A stretch of DNA of 64,000 nt from Timema cristinae (Eukaryota; Arthropoda; Insecta; Phasmatodea; Timematidae), in NCBI GenBank assembly GCA_039000515.1, contig JBCFYV010000012.1, positions 15,592,228 to 15,656,227 on the forward strand. The letters run 5' to 3'. The translations under genes and the position numbers were made by a program. Shown piece by piece: positions 11,411-23,460 of this stretch; position 1 is the stretch's first letter, and each line of letters begins with the position of its first letter. The notes beneath the pieces are model-generated. The model was not told where the DNA came from. It made no database searches and worked only from the letters and a program-made list of their open reading frames with translations.

Positions 11411-11945
11411 AAGCCCCATCTACACAGTCCGTAAGCTCTGCATCCTTATAGTCCTTTGCAACAAAAATCACGTCCACACAGTCCGTTTATATCCAGTCAT
11501 GTGACTGTGCCAATCAATGAGAAAGTTGTAAACAATGTCCAACTAAACTCTTCAAACAAACATTTTCTAGAGCTAGGTGCAATTACTAACACAAGTTACA
11601 ACACAACATATTTTGATAAAATGTCCAGGATAGGCTACATTTGAAAGGTAGGTTAAGAGCAGTAACAAATGATATATTTAAAACTAGAGCTAAATAGTGA
11701 AATTGCTATGATAATGCCATTGGGGCTTTCATTTCGATGCACCCGCATACTTACTTTACTGTGATTGGTAGTACATAGCAGTCTATATCGACTTGTCCTT
11801 AGAGAGTTAAGTTGAGTCGACTTTTATGAAATGATAAGGACTAAGGTATCAAGGATAATGACTCTGTAGACCATTTGTTAGTGTGGAGTTGATCTCTTAA
11901 GGAATGCTACACACCTTATGGATACAGAATCTGTAGATGGGGCTT
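11411..11945. mobile_element. MITE with AAGCCCCATCTACA termini
   Basis: Perfect 14-bp inverted termini AAGCCCCATCTACA, with weaker similarity further in. 535 bp, non-coding. Flanking TTA on the left is not matched on the right, so superfamily is uncertain (PIF/Harbinger or hAT). The end sequence resembles that of the MITE at 7970-8343 (GCCCC...CTACAC). Confidence 0.75.
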
Positions 11946-12479
11946 GGAGCTGACAAGATGAACTGTCAACTGATTGTTGCTGTCTTGACTTTAAAATGTG
12001 ACAAGGACTGTACCATGAGGTCCCTCAATGCTGAGTCAGGCGTTTGTTGGTATTCGAATAGTGCTTGAAAAGCTTATTAAAGTATAATTCATAAATCAAA
12101 TGAAGATATAATTTTAGTTATAATCATTTTCTAATGTTATTTTAAAACAAGTTTCATACAAAACATAGGAGGTACTATTTGCATGGTGTCTACTCAACTT
12201 GACCAATGAAATTCCCGGCTTTTTCCCTGATTTTCCCTGATCATTTTATAAAATTCCCGACTAAAAAAATTATGTCGCACCCTTCTAACCCCTCTCGCCC
12301 CCCTTTCCAGGTTATGATTTTTGTATGATCAATAATAAGTTTTAAACTTTGAAATAAAGATGCTGTTTTTTATTTCTATTAACATAGTCTACTAGGAATT
12401 AGAAAATTAAAACATATATTACACAACTAAAAAAAAACATTTTGGATCACAATGAATTTTACTTGGAATATAATTTATC

Positions 12480-12680
12480 TGATTACCAAACCCTTCCTTC
12501 ACCTCTGACAAGACATCTTGGGAATGTGAGGAATGCCAGGTCTCCACCGTGGTTCGGATTCCACGTTAAACTGTAGGTCCTTCATTTCATCTCACAATAA
12601 CCCTACCATTACACATTAGCGTAAGTGCGTATAACCCGAACGGGTAGTAAGACGCGGTGCTAATAATAATAACAATACTT
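12480..12680 (+). mobile_element. 5'-truncated SINE, second subfamily
   Basis: Plus-strand copy of the body seen at 53960-54245 and 54447-54740, ending ATAACCCGAACGGGTAGTAA then GACGCGGTGC(TAA)n. The tRNA-like head is missing. It is nested in the hAT-like transposon. Confidence 0.8.
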
Positions 12681-13004
12681 GGAATATAGCAAATAAAACC
12701 CATACTCATTCCTAAATAAGTAGGCTAATATTAATAGTATATCAAACAAATATTTAGAAAAATATAACACTATATTTACGAAGTTAAAGATAACTTATTA
12801 ATTGCTTCCAAAATATAATTATTATGTTTATGAATGGTAACAGATTATGAACACAAGTTTGATACATTACAATACATACGATACAATGCACCTAAAGTCA
12901 GAAATAAATTACATCTAAAACATCCTATGTACTGTAAATAAATAAATACGAGCCTATACAATTATATCAGGATGAGATAGATGTTCAATAAAATTAATAA
13001 ATAT

Positions 13005-15328
13005 TTAATTTTTCTTCAGTGTTTTTATTTTTTCATCGATTGCTGCTACGGCCTTTTGTGATTCTAAGAGCAACCTCTGCTTTTTTGCTTCAAGTTCTTT
13101 TGCTAGGAAGCTTGCCTTTCTCTTCTCCGCCTTAGCCTTGTCTTCTGCGGTTTGTTTTAATCGCTGGTTCTCTAGGGCTTGTTTCCATCGCATATTTGCA
13201 CTGCGCATAGAGAGGAGCAAGTCTCTAGGGACAACAAAATTATCAATACCTCCAGCATCCATCACCGCATCGTAAACAATGCGCTGAGCCACAATAGAAT
13301 CTTCTTTCAGGTGCTCTACAATCACCTCTCCATTTATAGAGAAACCTCTCTCAAGAGTGACGAGAGGGGAAGAAGCATACGTACAACTTTCATTAAGTTC
13401 TTGGTTCATTGGTTGCTAAGCAGAGACATCCAAAGATCATCTAGTCTGGTTTCTCTCAAGTATGCTTTTAGTGTGAGTTTCACTTTTTCCTGGCTGACAA
13501 GCTCCTTGTACTCCCTATCAGCATTTTGGGCCACAGATGCGGGAATCAAATTTGATGTTACTAGGATGTCCATAGCTGAGGTCATCTGCTGCACTGCTTC
13601 ATCCTGGTTAAATCCAATCTTGTAAGGGTTCAAGAAGGTTAATGCCTCTATCAGGGGAAACTTCAAGGGTGACCTTTCAAGTAGCTTGTCCACTACATTC
13701 TTCAGGCCGTTTCTACAATCCTGCCGGAAGAGAAGAACATCAAGGTCTTTGACGCCATGACATTTTCTTAAAGCTGAGCGTGTCGCATAGCCAATATAAA
13801 TGTCTCGAGCTCCTTTCAGATTTTCTTCCTTCTTCAAATACATTTTTTGAAGGAGTGTACTGCCAAGGACATCATCTTTCACAACTCTCCCCATACATGT
13901 TTTTAGAATATTCAGCAGATTGCCATGGAGGAAAGGAGACATTGGAGAGTCTGACTGAAATTCCTTCAGGAATGGCTCCAAGTCTTCTGCCAAAGACAGG
14001 AAGAAAGCTAGTTTTGGTCGGAGGAGCTTGTTTTTAAGGGAACAAGATATTACTTTGAAACTGGCAGAGGATGCAGTTGCTTTCATGGTCGTGTGTGTAG
14101 AAATGTAATCAACAAACTTTTTCAAATTGTCGAGTGTTTCCAGGGCCCTTTTGGCTACATCAACATTTTCCAGCCACCTTACATTACAGAACTTCATTGG
14201 GAATGTTTAAGAACCTGTCACAGTAATATAGGTCCCTCGACGACTGGGACTGTCCTCTAATAAGTAGTAACATGCTCTGAAAAAAAGCCAACAAGGTCCA
14301 AGAGGTTTTTTTAATGCCAGTTTTGAAGGCAACATTAACTACATGCAGACCACAACTGCCAATGTCAAACATTTGTGGACCGTAAGGATCTTCTGCTAAC
14401 TCCATTTTTAGCATATGGAGCAGTTTTATGTTTACGTTTGGACCGTCCATCGATAATTGGATGATTTTGTGAACATCAAGGCCGCTGAGTCCCTCCTTTA
14501 GTGCACTGAGGAGGTCAACCGCCGTTGTTTTGTTCAAAAACATAGATGTGTAGAAACGAGAACAGACTTGGTTTTTGGACTCATCTCAGTAACGAACAAC
14601 AATGTCCATCTGTTGTTTTTGTGCAGACTTATTCAGGGTTTTATCAAAGCCAACTACAAAAAACTCACACTTCTTAACTGCTGAAACCAGTTTGTTTTTA
14701 AAATAAGGAGCAAGTCCATATACAATGCTGTAAGATATCTTATCTTTGCCTAGTCTCATATCGGTGGCTGTTGAACTATCACGAAACATTCGTTTGAAGA
14801 GTCGGACACTGCTTTCAGCATTTCTCAGAGAATTGTGATACACCGTAGTTTGAATACACCAAAGAGTTTCACATTCAGTTACATTAGCATTTAATTTCCA
14901 CCACTTGTCTTGTTTGGAGGTCTCAACAGTAGGCCTAGTGGAATTTGTGTTTGAAGGGACAACATTTGAGATTTAGAAGGGATTGGAATGTCTGCTGGAA
15001 CTAAAGCCGAAGAACAAGATGGGTTCAGTAAGTCTGCTGATGCTGAAATCAAAGAATGTGATGAACCAGCAGATAAACTACTAGCACATGTGCTGGTGGT
15101 TGGTGGACGAGAGAAATAAGTGCTCAGAGGCACATATTTTTTTACATTAGCTTCATTTGTCTTATGCCTTTGTGATTTGGAATGGCTTGTTGCTGCAGAC
15201 CTACCCATAGACTCGTATAAAATATTATATTTATTGCACAAAGTGCAAATTGCATAGCCTTTCTTCGGTCCATCCTGTAACCATGGAAAATCCTCCTTCC
15301 AACTTTCTTGAAATTGTATTTTTGACAT
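13005..15328 (-). pseudogene. BED-finger hAT-like transposase, broken
   Basis: Five consecutive minus-strand pieces: 15328-14891, 14843-14586, 14543-14184, 14197-13406 and 13409-13005. The first has a BED-type zinc finger (CTLCNKYNILYESMGRSAAT, then H-x-KSQRH). The middle has the RNase H-like part, with VVGFDKTLNKSAQKQQMDIV, SMDGPNVNIKLL and IGSCGLHVVN, then NVRWLENVDVAK. The last has SSPLVTLERGFSINGEVIVE and a Lys/Glu-rich coiled coil (about residues 70-130). The second and third pieces share one frame and are split by a single TGA where relatives have Trp (14586-14588). The others need one indel each. The start is chosen at the ATG just after an apparent 5'-UTR acceptor (TTTTTTTCAG). The element was active recently enough that most of the sequence is still readable. 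Confidence 0.85.
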
Positions 15329-17148
15329 GATGGTTCTCCAAATTTTTATCTGAAAAAAAATATGCATAAGCTAAATATGCCTAGTAAAATCTGTAACAAT
15401 ATTTAATTATGTGTAATTAACCTTTTGTGCTACATAGTAAACCACCATTACACCTTTTTTTTAAATAGCTGTAAAAAAATCCGAGATTATTTTATACTCT
15501 TGAAATAGTTGAGATACAATTGTTAATTTTGATTTTTCCTGTTTTTCCAAGGAAATAGGCTTTTTAGTGAAAATATTCTTCTTTTTGTTTAAATAAATTT
15601 AGTTTGTCTAAAAGCTACCTACTAGATTTTATATTTTTCTGTTGGGCTTTATAGCGCTCTTGTTTTGAATAAAGTATATTAATTTGGTGCAATAATGAAA
15701 CTTTGTTTTTTTCCAATCGTAAAATAGTTTTTAGAAGACTATTCTAATAAAAGAGAGTAGGGGGAAAGGAAAGATTCTAAGTTTAAATTAAAAACTCACC
15801 TTTTAATTTATGATAATGGATGAATTTCAGAGTTTGTATTTTGAAAATGTTTTAGCGTCAAAATTTTGTTTGCGCCTTCAAACATTAACGAAAAATAATA
15901 TTTTATTTATTTTTACGAAAAGGTATGTTTTTTAAGTAAATAATATTATACTTTTAGGTTAAAACAAAACTCTTACCTTCAGTTCGTGTGTATTTTCAAA
16001 ACTATTTAATTTTCAATCTTCTGTCTCGTAAATAAACTACGATAACGTATTAACCGTGCACGATAACAGTAAAACAAGATATTCAGGTTGTTTTAAACAA
16101 TATATATACTAAAGTAAGAATAATATATAACAAATATATTTACACTATAAACAGATTTATGAAAATGAAGTAGCAGACTAATATTTTGCAACCACGTGTT
16201 AAAGCTGACAAAAAGAAACAAAGGCAATCCGATGTTGACTGAAGACGATTGACTACCTTCCCACCCCCCACCTAGATCCAAATAATGGACTCATCCAACT
16301 ATAGCTATCTCAGTCTGACTTTGTAGCTAGAAACGTCACTTACTTAATGCAATAATAGTTTGTAAAGTTTCGATAAGGACAAATTGCGCTATTTATTTAT
16401 TTTTTCCTCACTGTGATGGTTGTCAGGCATTTGAACATTTAACCACCGGCATGACATGTGTTCTTTAAAATAAATAACACCGGATTTGGTCGGGCCAACG
16501 AGTTAGATCGTCTGTAGCCCGCTATTTCTCCCTTCCCCGCTTTCTTCTACACATACGCGCCTGACATAACTGCAAGATGACCATCACGATAGATAAATGG
16601 CGCGGAATATTTAAAATAAGTTCGCGCTCTCGGATATTTTTAATCTGATAGGGTTAAGTTTTGATCTGCTTGGATTTTAAGATTATTATGTTTCATATTT
16701 TGAGTAAAAACAACATTTTCCCGGATTTCTTTCGTAATTTTCTAAATTCCCGGCTGATTCCCGTTTTTTCCCGACCATTTCAAATTCCCGGCTAATTCCC
16801 GTTTTCCCGGATTTTCCCGGATGGTAGACACCCTGTATTTAGTAAAAGGATACCATTGAAGTTCGTTCAGTAGAAACCAGAGCATAGACTTCCACGTGCC
16901 TTTGTTTACATCAGGTTTTAGCTTAAGATTAATCAATAATAGTGTGCTCATTGACACAAGTCATCCTAAGTTGATTCTAAAACAAACCATATTCAGATCC
17001 CATATGCACAACTTAACAAATAGAAAAAAATTATTCATTGATATTTTTAGCCATAGTAGAGAGTCACAGGCTAGAAAAAATTGATAAGGATAATGATGAG
17101 TAGGCCTCCATTCTCTTTTTGCATTAATGAGACAAAACTTGCCTTTAC

Positions 17149-17295
17149 TCCCTTAGTGGCAACATCAATCTGCTTTCCTCTAATACAGAACCGAGAGATT
17201 GTGTCGCGTGTTGGCGAAATAAGGATGTTGCCCCAGTGCAAGTCTCTGTGTTCAAACTCGAGAGAACATTCAGCAACCGCAAGAGCATGTGCAAC
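17149..17295 (-). CDS. haspin: haspin kinase exon: catalytic loop HRDLHWGN
   Basis: A 147-nt exon of 49 codons, phase 0 at both ends, with acceptor GGTTTCAG and donor GTAAAG. It encodes VAHALAVAECSLEFEHRDLH followed by WGNILI. This holds the catalytic Asp (HRD) and the Mg-binding Asn (WGN) in the haspin-specific setting FEHRDLHWGN. The sequence after it (RDTISRFCIRGKQIDVATKG) corresponds to the variable β7-β8 loop. The open frame runs a few codons past the donor into intron. The catalytic residues are all present, so apart from the frameshift at 37980 an active kinase is predicted. Confidence 0.97.
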
Positions 17296-17299
17296 CTGA

Positions 17300-19000
17300 A
17301 ACCAAACATACAACCCTTAACAAGGGACATTCAAGATTTGCATTTGCGAATCTTTACGTGAACCTTACTGTTTTTACATAAATAAGACGAATTTAAGTAT
17401 TTTTCCTAAATAAACACAATTTATTTGTAATTTGGCAAATACCATGACATGCAATATAATTTTCAACATGGTAACACTCGCGATAGCCCAAGGCCAGGGC
17501 TGCCATTTATATGGATAGTATTGGTTTATGCGGATTTTTAAGGTGTAAAACGGATCACAGAGTATATGAATATTTTCAAGAACATTTAGGTGTTTTTTAG
17601 ATTAACAATAAAAATCACGATTTCAACTTTTACACAATGATACTTACATTTCTATAGAATGATTCTATGTTTTCAGCCTTTTAAAGATTTCAAACTAGGT
17701 CCAAGCAAGGAGATTAATTTTATATGTACCTTGCTACAGATGGTCATATTTGGTCTATCCATAGATTGACAATCGATTATTTCAATATTGCTATTTGTAA
17801 AAATTGAGTTTAACATTACTAAGCGTGAAATGTTTTGTGCATATTTATATTTGATTTTTCTCAAATATGTTAATAAATATGATTAAATACACACTATCTA
17901 TGAACAAAAAATGTAGACAGTTTTTGCGAGTTCTGTGACGTTAGTCAATCCCGGGACAACACACATAAAATCAGAAAAACATAAAGAAGAGAATGTCTAA
18001 AATCTCGGGAAGTATCAAACGCCAGACATGAGTAATCACTTTGTTGAATACAGCCAAGGAAGAGGAAGAGGATTTGCCATATGAATTGGCAAAAGACATG
18101 TGAGGAGGCAGTTTAGTTACCATGTGCAAAAGTTAACCCAAAGGTTTCTTGTGGCTTACAACAATGTTCTGAATGACAAAAGAACGAACCTTAAGGAAAA
18201 TAATCTGGCCACAATGGCAATGTTTTCATTTGAGAGTGTAATAAAAGTTTGTCGTACAATTAACTTGGCGTGGAGAAATATATAATATATTCAGTACTCA
18301 TTTTGGAACAAATTCACAATATAGTAGCACCACTTTGATTAATAATGTAGCCATTTATTTACTGTATGGAAATAGAACTAAACATCACTGTGTGCTCACC
18401 ATAATATGTTAGTGACCTAATGTTGGTATATGGATTGGTGTGTATTCAGAAGCGTGCTATCATTTTCTGGACTTAAGCCCTAGTTTTAAAAAAAGAAGCT
18501 AATTTGACTTATATTGACGTAAATAATTTCTCTTTCAGCATAAAATATCATCGCTTTTCTATAAAAAATAACACCACTTCTCCCCTTTAAATAACCTCTT
18601 ATTTTGCACTCCTCTAGCCTTAACTACCCTGTGCTCTTCAGCTCTGATTCCTAAAAAAAAGAGGATTTTTTAATATGGATGATAAATTAGATTCCTTGAA
18701 TCATTAACAATGCTTCATACAGAACTGTGGAGTCCGAACTGGAGCCGTGAAATCGATAAAAATGTATAACTTCGACATTGTATTAAAAACTTTTAATATG
18801 TAATTTGGTGTGATTATTTCCTAGAATTTATTTTTCAAGGACAGACATTGTGTTATTGTGGTTGTATCATAGGGCCAAAAATTTAAGAAACTCCATTCCA
18901 GACATAATATATATAAAATTCAATATAAAATTAAATCAATAAATCATAAGCTAGAAACAAAATACAATTTTTTTCAATGTTGGCAGTAGTCAGCACGCCC
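17300..19000. other. intron DNA, no gene recognised
   Basis: AT-rich haspin intron. CCAGGGCTGCCATTTATATG near 17491 looks like a hAT terminus, but no partner end was found. Short frames at 17673-17864 and 18100-18285 have no motif. Confidence 0.4.
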
Positions 19001-19007
19001 ACAGTAC

Positions 19008-19191
19008 TTTGTTTGAAATGTTGAGTGGGATTATGCCACCCGAGGTTCCTTTGATGTTTCAACCAGATAGCAATGGACGAGTGTGCGATCTAGTCATGAT
19101 ATTTATATCACATGCACTAGATGAACATCCATCCACTAACAGTGGTCCTGTTATGATCTACCATCCACTTCAAGCCAAGCCAATTAGTTAA
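19008..19191 (+). pseudogene. possible fragment of a pseudokinase C-lobe
   Basis: A 60-codon plus frame reads LFEMLSGIMPPEVPLMFQPD then SNGRVCDLVM. LFEMLSG resembles the αF-αG region of kinases such as the PXK/Slob group. There is no upstream catalytic motif and no splice context. The likeness is short and could be chance. Confidence 0.25.
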
Positions 19192-19440
19192 CACAACAAT
19201 CATAGGGTTAAATAGGTTAGGACTAGGGCCTACTTTTTTTCTTGATGCACATGCAATCCACAAACAATTTAAAATTAATTGTACATACAAATACAGAAGT
19301 TCAAAAAAGATTTACGCAAAGTAGCTATTGCCAAATAAATATTGTAGTTGCAATTAGGATTTCACAGATCACATGTTTCAAAGTAGACTAATTTTTATTT
19401 ACCAAATTACTGGTACCAAAAAATAATCACTTTCTATTAT

Positions 19441-19547
19441 GTATTTTGTATGAAATAAAGTGCATTGAGCAAAAACAATTGGTAATAAATAAAATTATAG
19501 AATATTAGGAAAATGGTAGAGCACAAATAAAAGTAAAAACACTAACA
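19441..19547 (+). repeat. partial copy of the 32.7-kb repeat arm
   Basis: Nearly identical to the reverse complement of 32828-32935, including ATTAGGAAAATGGTAGAGCA. It lacks the second hairpin arm, so it is a truncated copy. Confidence 0.8.
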
Positions 19548-19565
19548 GATATTTACACACACTTC

Positions 19566-19652
19566 AATATTTCAATGTTATTATAGCATCTTCCTACTAC
19601 AACTACTTTCTGAGGAAGATGCTATAATAGCATTGAAATAATTAAGTTCTTT
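19566..19652. repeat. hairpin (inverted repeat)
   Basis: Left arm TATTTCAATGTTATTATAGC continuing to TCTTCCT; right arm AGGAAGATGCTATAATAGC continuing to GAAATA. Only about two mismatches over 28 bp, with a loop of about 25 bp. Probably the core of a small foldback element. Confidence 0.85.
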
Positions 19653-19699
19653 TAACTTATATAATGAAGACAGTATTTTTTGTATTAATCTTTTGATAA

Positions 19700-21985
19700 T
19701 AAAATAACAGTTTGACATTTTTTTGATGATTTAAATTTTTCTTTGTTTAAATTTTAAAAAACAAAGACTAACATTTCCAAAGGTGGCCTTTAAAATGGCG
19801 ACCTGGCAAAGAGTCAGTGTTCAGCTTATTATGCATATACCCAACGCCAATAGTGTTCAATCACTGGAGTGTAAAAAATAAATAAGTTTCATTCGTGCAT
19901 GAAGAAAAATATGGTGTTAGGTCAACATTTGTATGTTGTATAATACTGATATACCGGTATATGTTTATTTTACAAATAAAAGGCATGTACTTGTTTAAAT
20001 TCTAACACAAACCAGCTTTTTTTTTTTCATTTAATAAGTTAAATATTTTATGTGTGTTGTTTTCAGCAATTGCAAAACAATTGAAGGCAATGATGACTGA
20101 TAAAGTTTTTTGGTGTTTTAAACTAGTTTTATATTAAAACACAATATTTTATAATGCCATTATAATAATTGATTCGTCCATGTGATAATGATGTTACTCA
20201 GAATAAAATATGCATTGCAGCAATGAAAATTTAATCAATGTACAGTATATGAATAATATTGATTGATAGTATTATTTAATTTTTATTGTTGGTGACTAAA
20301 TATTGACCAGTCTAAAAATTAATAAAAAGCTTTTCCCCTAATTTCAAGTTCTCAAAATAGGTATAGTCTTATTTTCGAGTTGTTTTTTATTTGGGTAGAT
20401 ACGGTATTTCTCGAATCTGAATCTTAAAACATTGTTAGAAATTTTAATGATCTACAAATAGACCTACATTACAAAATATAGGCCTAAACTGTACATTTAA
20501 GATTTTTTTTTAAATCGTGCTTTCAATTTTAATCAACCCCAACCACCCTTCACAAATTACAGGTTAGAATCCAGCCAAATTAAACAATCCAGACTAATAT
20601 TATTGTTTGAAAATCAAATCAATCAAAATTTGAGTGTCTTTTAGTTATTTTTAGTCTTGATAAAATGAGTTATGTTTCTGAAAAAAAAAAAAAGTGAAAT
20701 AAACAAAGAGATTATGCCTAGTTACCTTTAGTTCAACTTTAATAATCAATAAAGGATTATAATTTATTTTAATAAGAAAGCAAAAATAAAAATACAAACA
20801 TTAAAAAAAAGAGACTAAAACAACATGCTTAACAATTAAACATGCATTGGAAATAGTGAACTATATAATGCTTAAGTATGTATTATTATTTTCTTTTATC
20901 TTTATTATTTATCATTGTGTAGAAAACAATAAATATATTCGATTCTTGCGATGTATCGATTTCTGAGAATACATTCTATTTAAAACAAGAACATATTTTT
21001 GACTCTTGCAATATGTTCATCCGCATTTTATAGGCAGGACTACGTTTTAATCTTTTTACAATTACTTCAATAACATATATTTTTAAATAATAAACTCTTA
21101 GTTAATATCAATTTAAAATCTAATTATGAATTAACAAGTCGTTGATTCTTAAAACTTGATATCACTTACTAAGTGATCAGATTACCTGACTCAATTTTTA
21201 ACAAACAACCGATAAACAATACATAAGCCGGTGGACATAAATAAACAGTTTTATTGGTGTCCAACTGTTGACAGTATTTATTTTTCATGAAACCCAACAA
21301 AATGTCTAACTTAAGCATCGTATGCAATAAATTGGGGTTATTTGCATAGTTGTATATAATTAAAACCAGTTGGGTAGTAAGAATCATCACTCTGGCTAGT
21401 AAACATAATATACGTAATGGCGACTGACTTTGTATCATGTGTAATATGTTCTTATTTCTGTTTAAAAAAAAGGGCCATAATTTTTTTATTTTTTTTTATT
21501 TCAAGTTTATTTGTAATTCTAGTTTAGATTCTCAGTTTTTTAGGAGTTTTAATGTGTTCATTAAAATATTTACAAGATTGTTCGTGAGGTGAGAGTTTTA
21601 GACGTGAGCATGTGCCGAAACGGTCGAGTCCAAGTTTCCCATAGAGGTGGGAGGGTAGGGTATTAGGCACGTAAGATTTTTCAAACCTAACATTTTTTTT
21701 AATAATTATTTTATTCAAGCTAATCTCTTTTTTTCCGACAAAATAAAGATTATGGATTAAGTTGTGCTTTTCAAGTAGCCTAACTAAGTAATTTTTTAAT
21801 TCACAATATTATGCTTTATTTATGAGGTGAAAGATTCGACCATCGAATCCAGTAAAACATTGAATCTGAATAGTTTATACTCTTTTATATATTTTTTATC
21901 CACCTTTCCTGTAACTTCTTCCAAATTTATATCATAGCCTACCTTAAAAAAACTAAAAGAGATTTTCCTTAAAGAGAGCCTTATA
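19700..21985. other. intron DNA, nothing recognised
   Basis: AT-rich. The segment at 21870-21950 weakly resembles an end of repeat family C (TTTTTTATCCACCTTTCCTG). No coding motif. Confidence 0.4.
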
Positions 21986-21989
21986 TAAA

Positions 21990-22045
21990 CTATTATTATT
22001 AGCACCGCGTCTTACTACCCGTTCGGGTTATATGCAATACACATA
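21990..22045 (-). mobile_element. SINE 3' tail fragment
   Basis: Only the common tail survives: TATTATTAGCACCGCGTCTT followed by ACTACCCGTTCGGGTTATA on the plus strand. Confidence 0.75.
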
Positions 22046-22145
22046 TATAAACTAGATAATTAGATACCAAGATAGATAGATAAAAATGTATGAATGTTAG
22101 AATACCTTTTTAAGCAAACTACTTGTAAATTAACTAGAGAAATAC

Positions 22146-22279
22146 CTGTTGATATACTGAAAATGCTTGCTCAGCAGACTGGAAATGATATGATTCTAAG
22201 TCGGTTCCACCGTGGGTAAGTTCTAGAATGATGAATAGCTGATCTTCATCAAACATTTCAGGTGAGTCATTTTCTGTGC
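22146..22279 (-). CDS. haspin: haspin kinase exon: hinge region
   Basis: A 134-nt exon with acceptor GTGTTTAG and donor GTATTT. It encodes 44 whole codons including MFDEDQLFIILELTHGGTDL, the β5/hinge region matching human DDQLFIVLEFEFGG, and ends FQSAEQAFSVYQQ. Two bases at its start complete a Gly with the previous exon and it ends exactly on a codon, so it joins VAHALAVAE at 17295 in phase 0. Nothing in it looks damaged. Confidence 0.95.
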
Positions 22280-22400
22280 CTAAACACAAAGTGTATTAAT
22301 TTTGTAATAATTTTGTTAAACTGAAAGGTTGGTAGCCCAGATAAATTAATTTATCCAAAGTCGACTAGTAGAAAACCAACACAAAGATTACATACATAGA

Positions 22401-22759
22401 CACAATGGTAAGGGTGTGCGAAGTTCACGTTTTCAATTCAAAGCGAACGCGTATTGAATATATGAAATATTCTCAAAGCTGAATCGAAGTTCAAATATTT
22501 TCTTTTAGTTGTTTTATACTTGAAAAAATATAATACTTTGGGTCATTTATATTACTTTATGCACTAAAATTACTTAGAAAATGTTTTATTGCCCAATTGT
22601 TTGTTATATTTCATATTGCTATAACAAATCAAGCTATTATTACAAAATAAAATCCAATAGCTTCAATCATAAATTGAATATTTTAGCTGTCAATATTTTT
22701 AGTGGTGAAGCTTTGAAGCCAGAATTTGTTTCGAAGCTTTGCACACCCTTACACAATGG
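22401..22759. mobile_element. hAT MITE with perfect 8-bp target duplication
   Basis: CACAATGG at 22401-22408 and again at 22752-22759 flank a 343-bp element that starts TAAGGGTGTGCGAAG and ends CTTTGCACACCCTTA. Reverse-complemented, the right end is TAAGGGTGTGCAAAG, one mismatch in 15. The 8-bp duplication and terminal form are diagnostic of hAT. The interior is AT-rich and non-coding, with several TTCGAA/TTCAAA-like steps. Confidence 0.93.
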
Positions 22760-22884
22760 TAAAGGATAAGCCATTGTATGCACAACCTATGTAATGTCTA
22801 TGGCACAACTTTCTTTCTCTTTCACGTGATGGAGAGGGTTCACAAAATACACACATTAACAATAAAATACTTACATTGGTGAGC

Positions 22885-23095
22885 ATGCAAACTAGATGTC
22901 AGAGTCATAGAGTTTGGTTTGCTGGTGACAGGGAGGTCGGGGTTTAAATCTTAGCTGGGTGTACACAGTGTGGTTGCTACTAAATAGTTTCTCCCTCTCT
23001 CTTTCAAATGTAGCTACCATTTCTTCTAAAATGTTCCTTCATCTGTACTTACTCCTTTAAAATACTTAAAATGTGCATTGCTCATTTAGGTAGTA
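22885..23095 (+). mobile_element. degenerate tRNA-derived SINE
   Basis: B-box-like GGGGTTTAAATCTTAG, then AAATAGTTTCTCCCTCTC and a tail with TAGGTAGTAAGATGCAGT. Strongly diverged. Confidence 0.6.
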
Positions 23096-23229
23096 AGATG
23101 CAGTTGGGGGAACAAAAGACTATGAAATATTCTTGAAGCCAAATAGAAGTTATATTAATAAATAAATATTATAATGTGCTTATTTATATAACATTATACA
23201 CTAAAATCACTAAGAAAATGTATTAAATT

Positions 23230-23460
23230 ACCCACTTCAGTGGCCGAATGGACTCAAGGATATATGGGTTCAAATCCTGGTCATGTGTAATGACGGTGCT
23301 TTTTCCTAAATGGTCTGCCACTCTCCTTCCACGTAAATACAGATGGGTAAATTACCTCTAAAGTTGCTTCCTTCTTCATCCCTTGCCCCATTAGATTAGT
23401 TATCAAATACACATATAACCTGAACAGGACTCTGTGATGAAATAAATAAATAAATAGATA
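23230..23460 (+). mobile_element. tRNA-derived SINE
   Basis: A box AGTGGCCGAATGGACTCAAG, B box GGGTTCAAATCC, body TTTTTCCTAAATGGTCTGCC, tail ACATATAACCTGAACAGGAC and an AAATAAATAAATA end. Confidence 0.8.

Larger units (their letters stand above)
12182..16835 (-). mobile_element. BED-finger hAT-like DNA transposon, about 4.65 kb
   Basis: Left end CATGGTGTCTAC and right end, reverse-complemented, CAGGGTGTCTACC. Both subterminal regions carry multiple ATTCCCGG / TTTCCCTGATT motifs, likely transposase-binding repeats. Inside is a minus-strand transposase gene (15328 to 13005) in five pieces. A GC-richer segment at 16480-16620 could be its promoter region. A 5'-truncated SINE sits at 12480-12680. 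I found no exact 8-bp target duplication. Assignment to hAT is from the BED finger, the RNase H-like domain and the C-terminal VTLERGFS dimerisation-like block. Confidence 0.75.
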
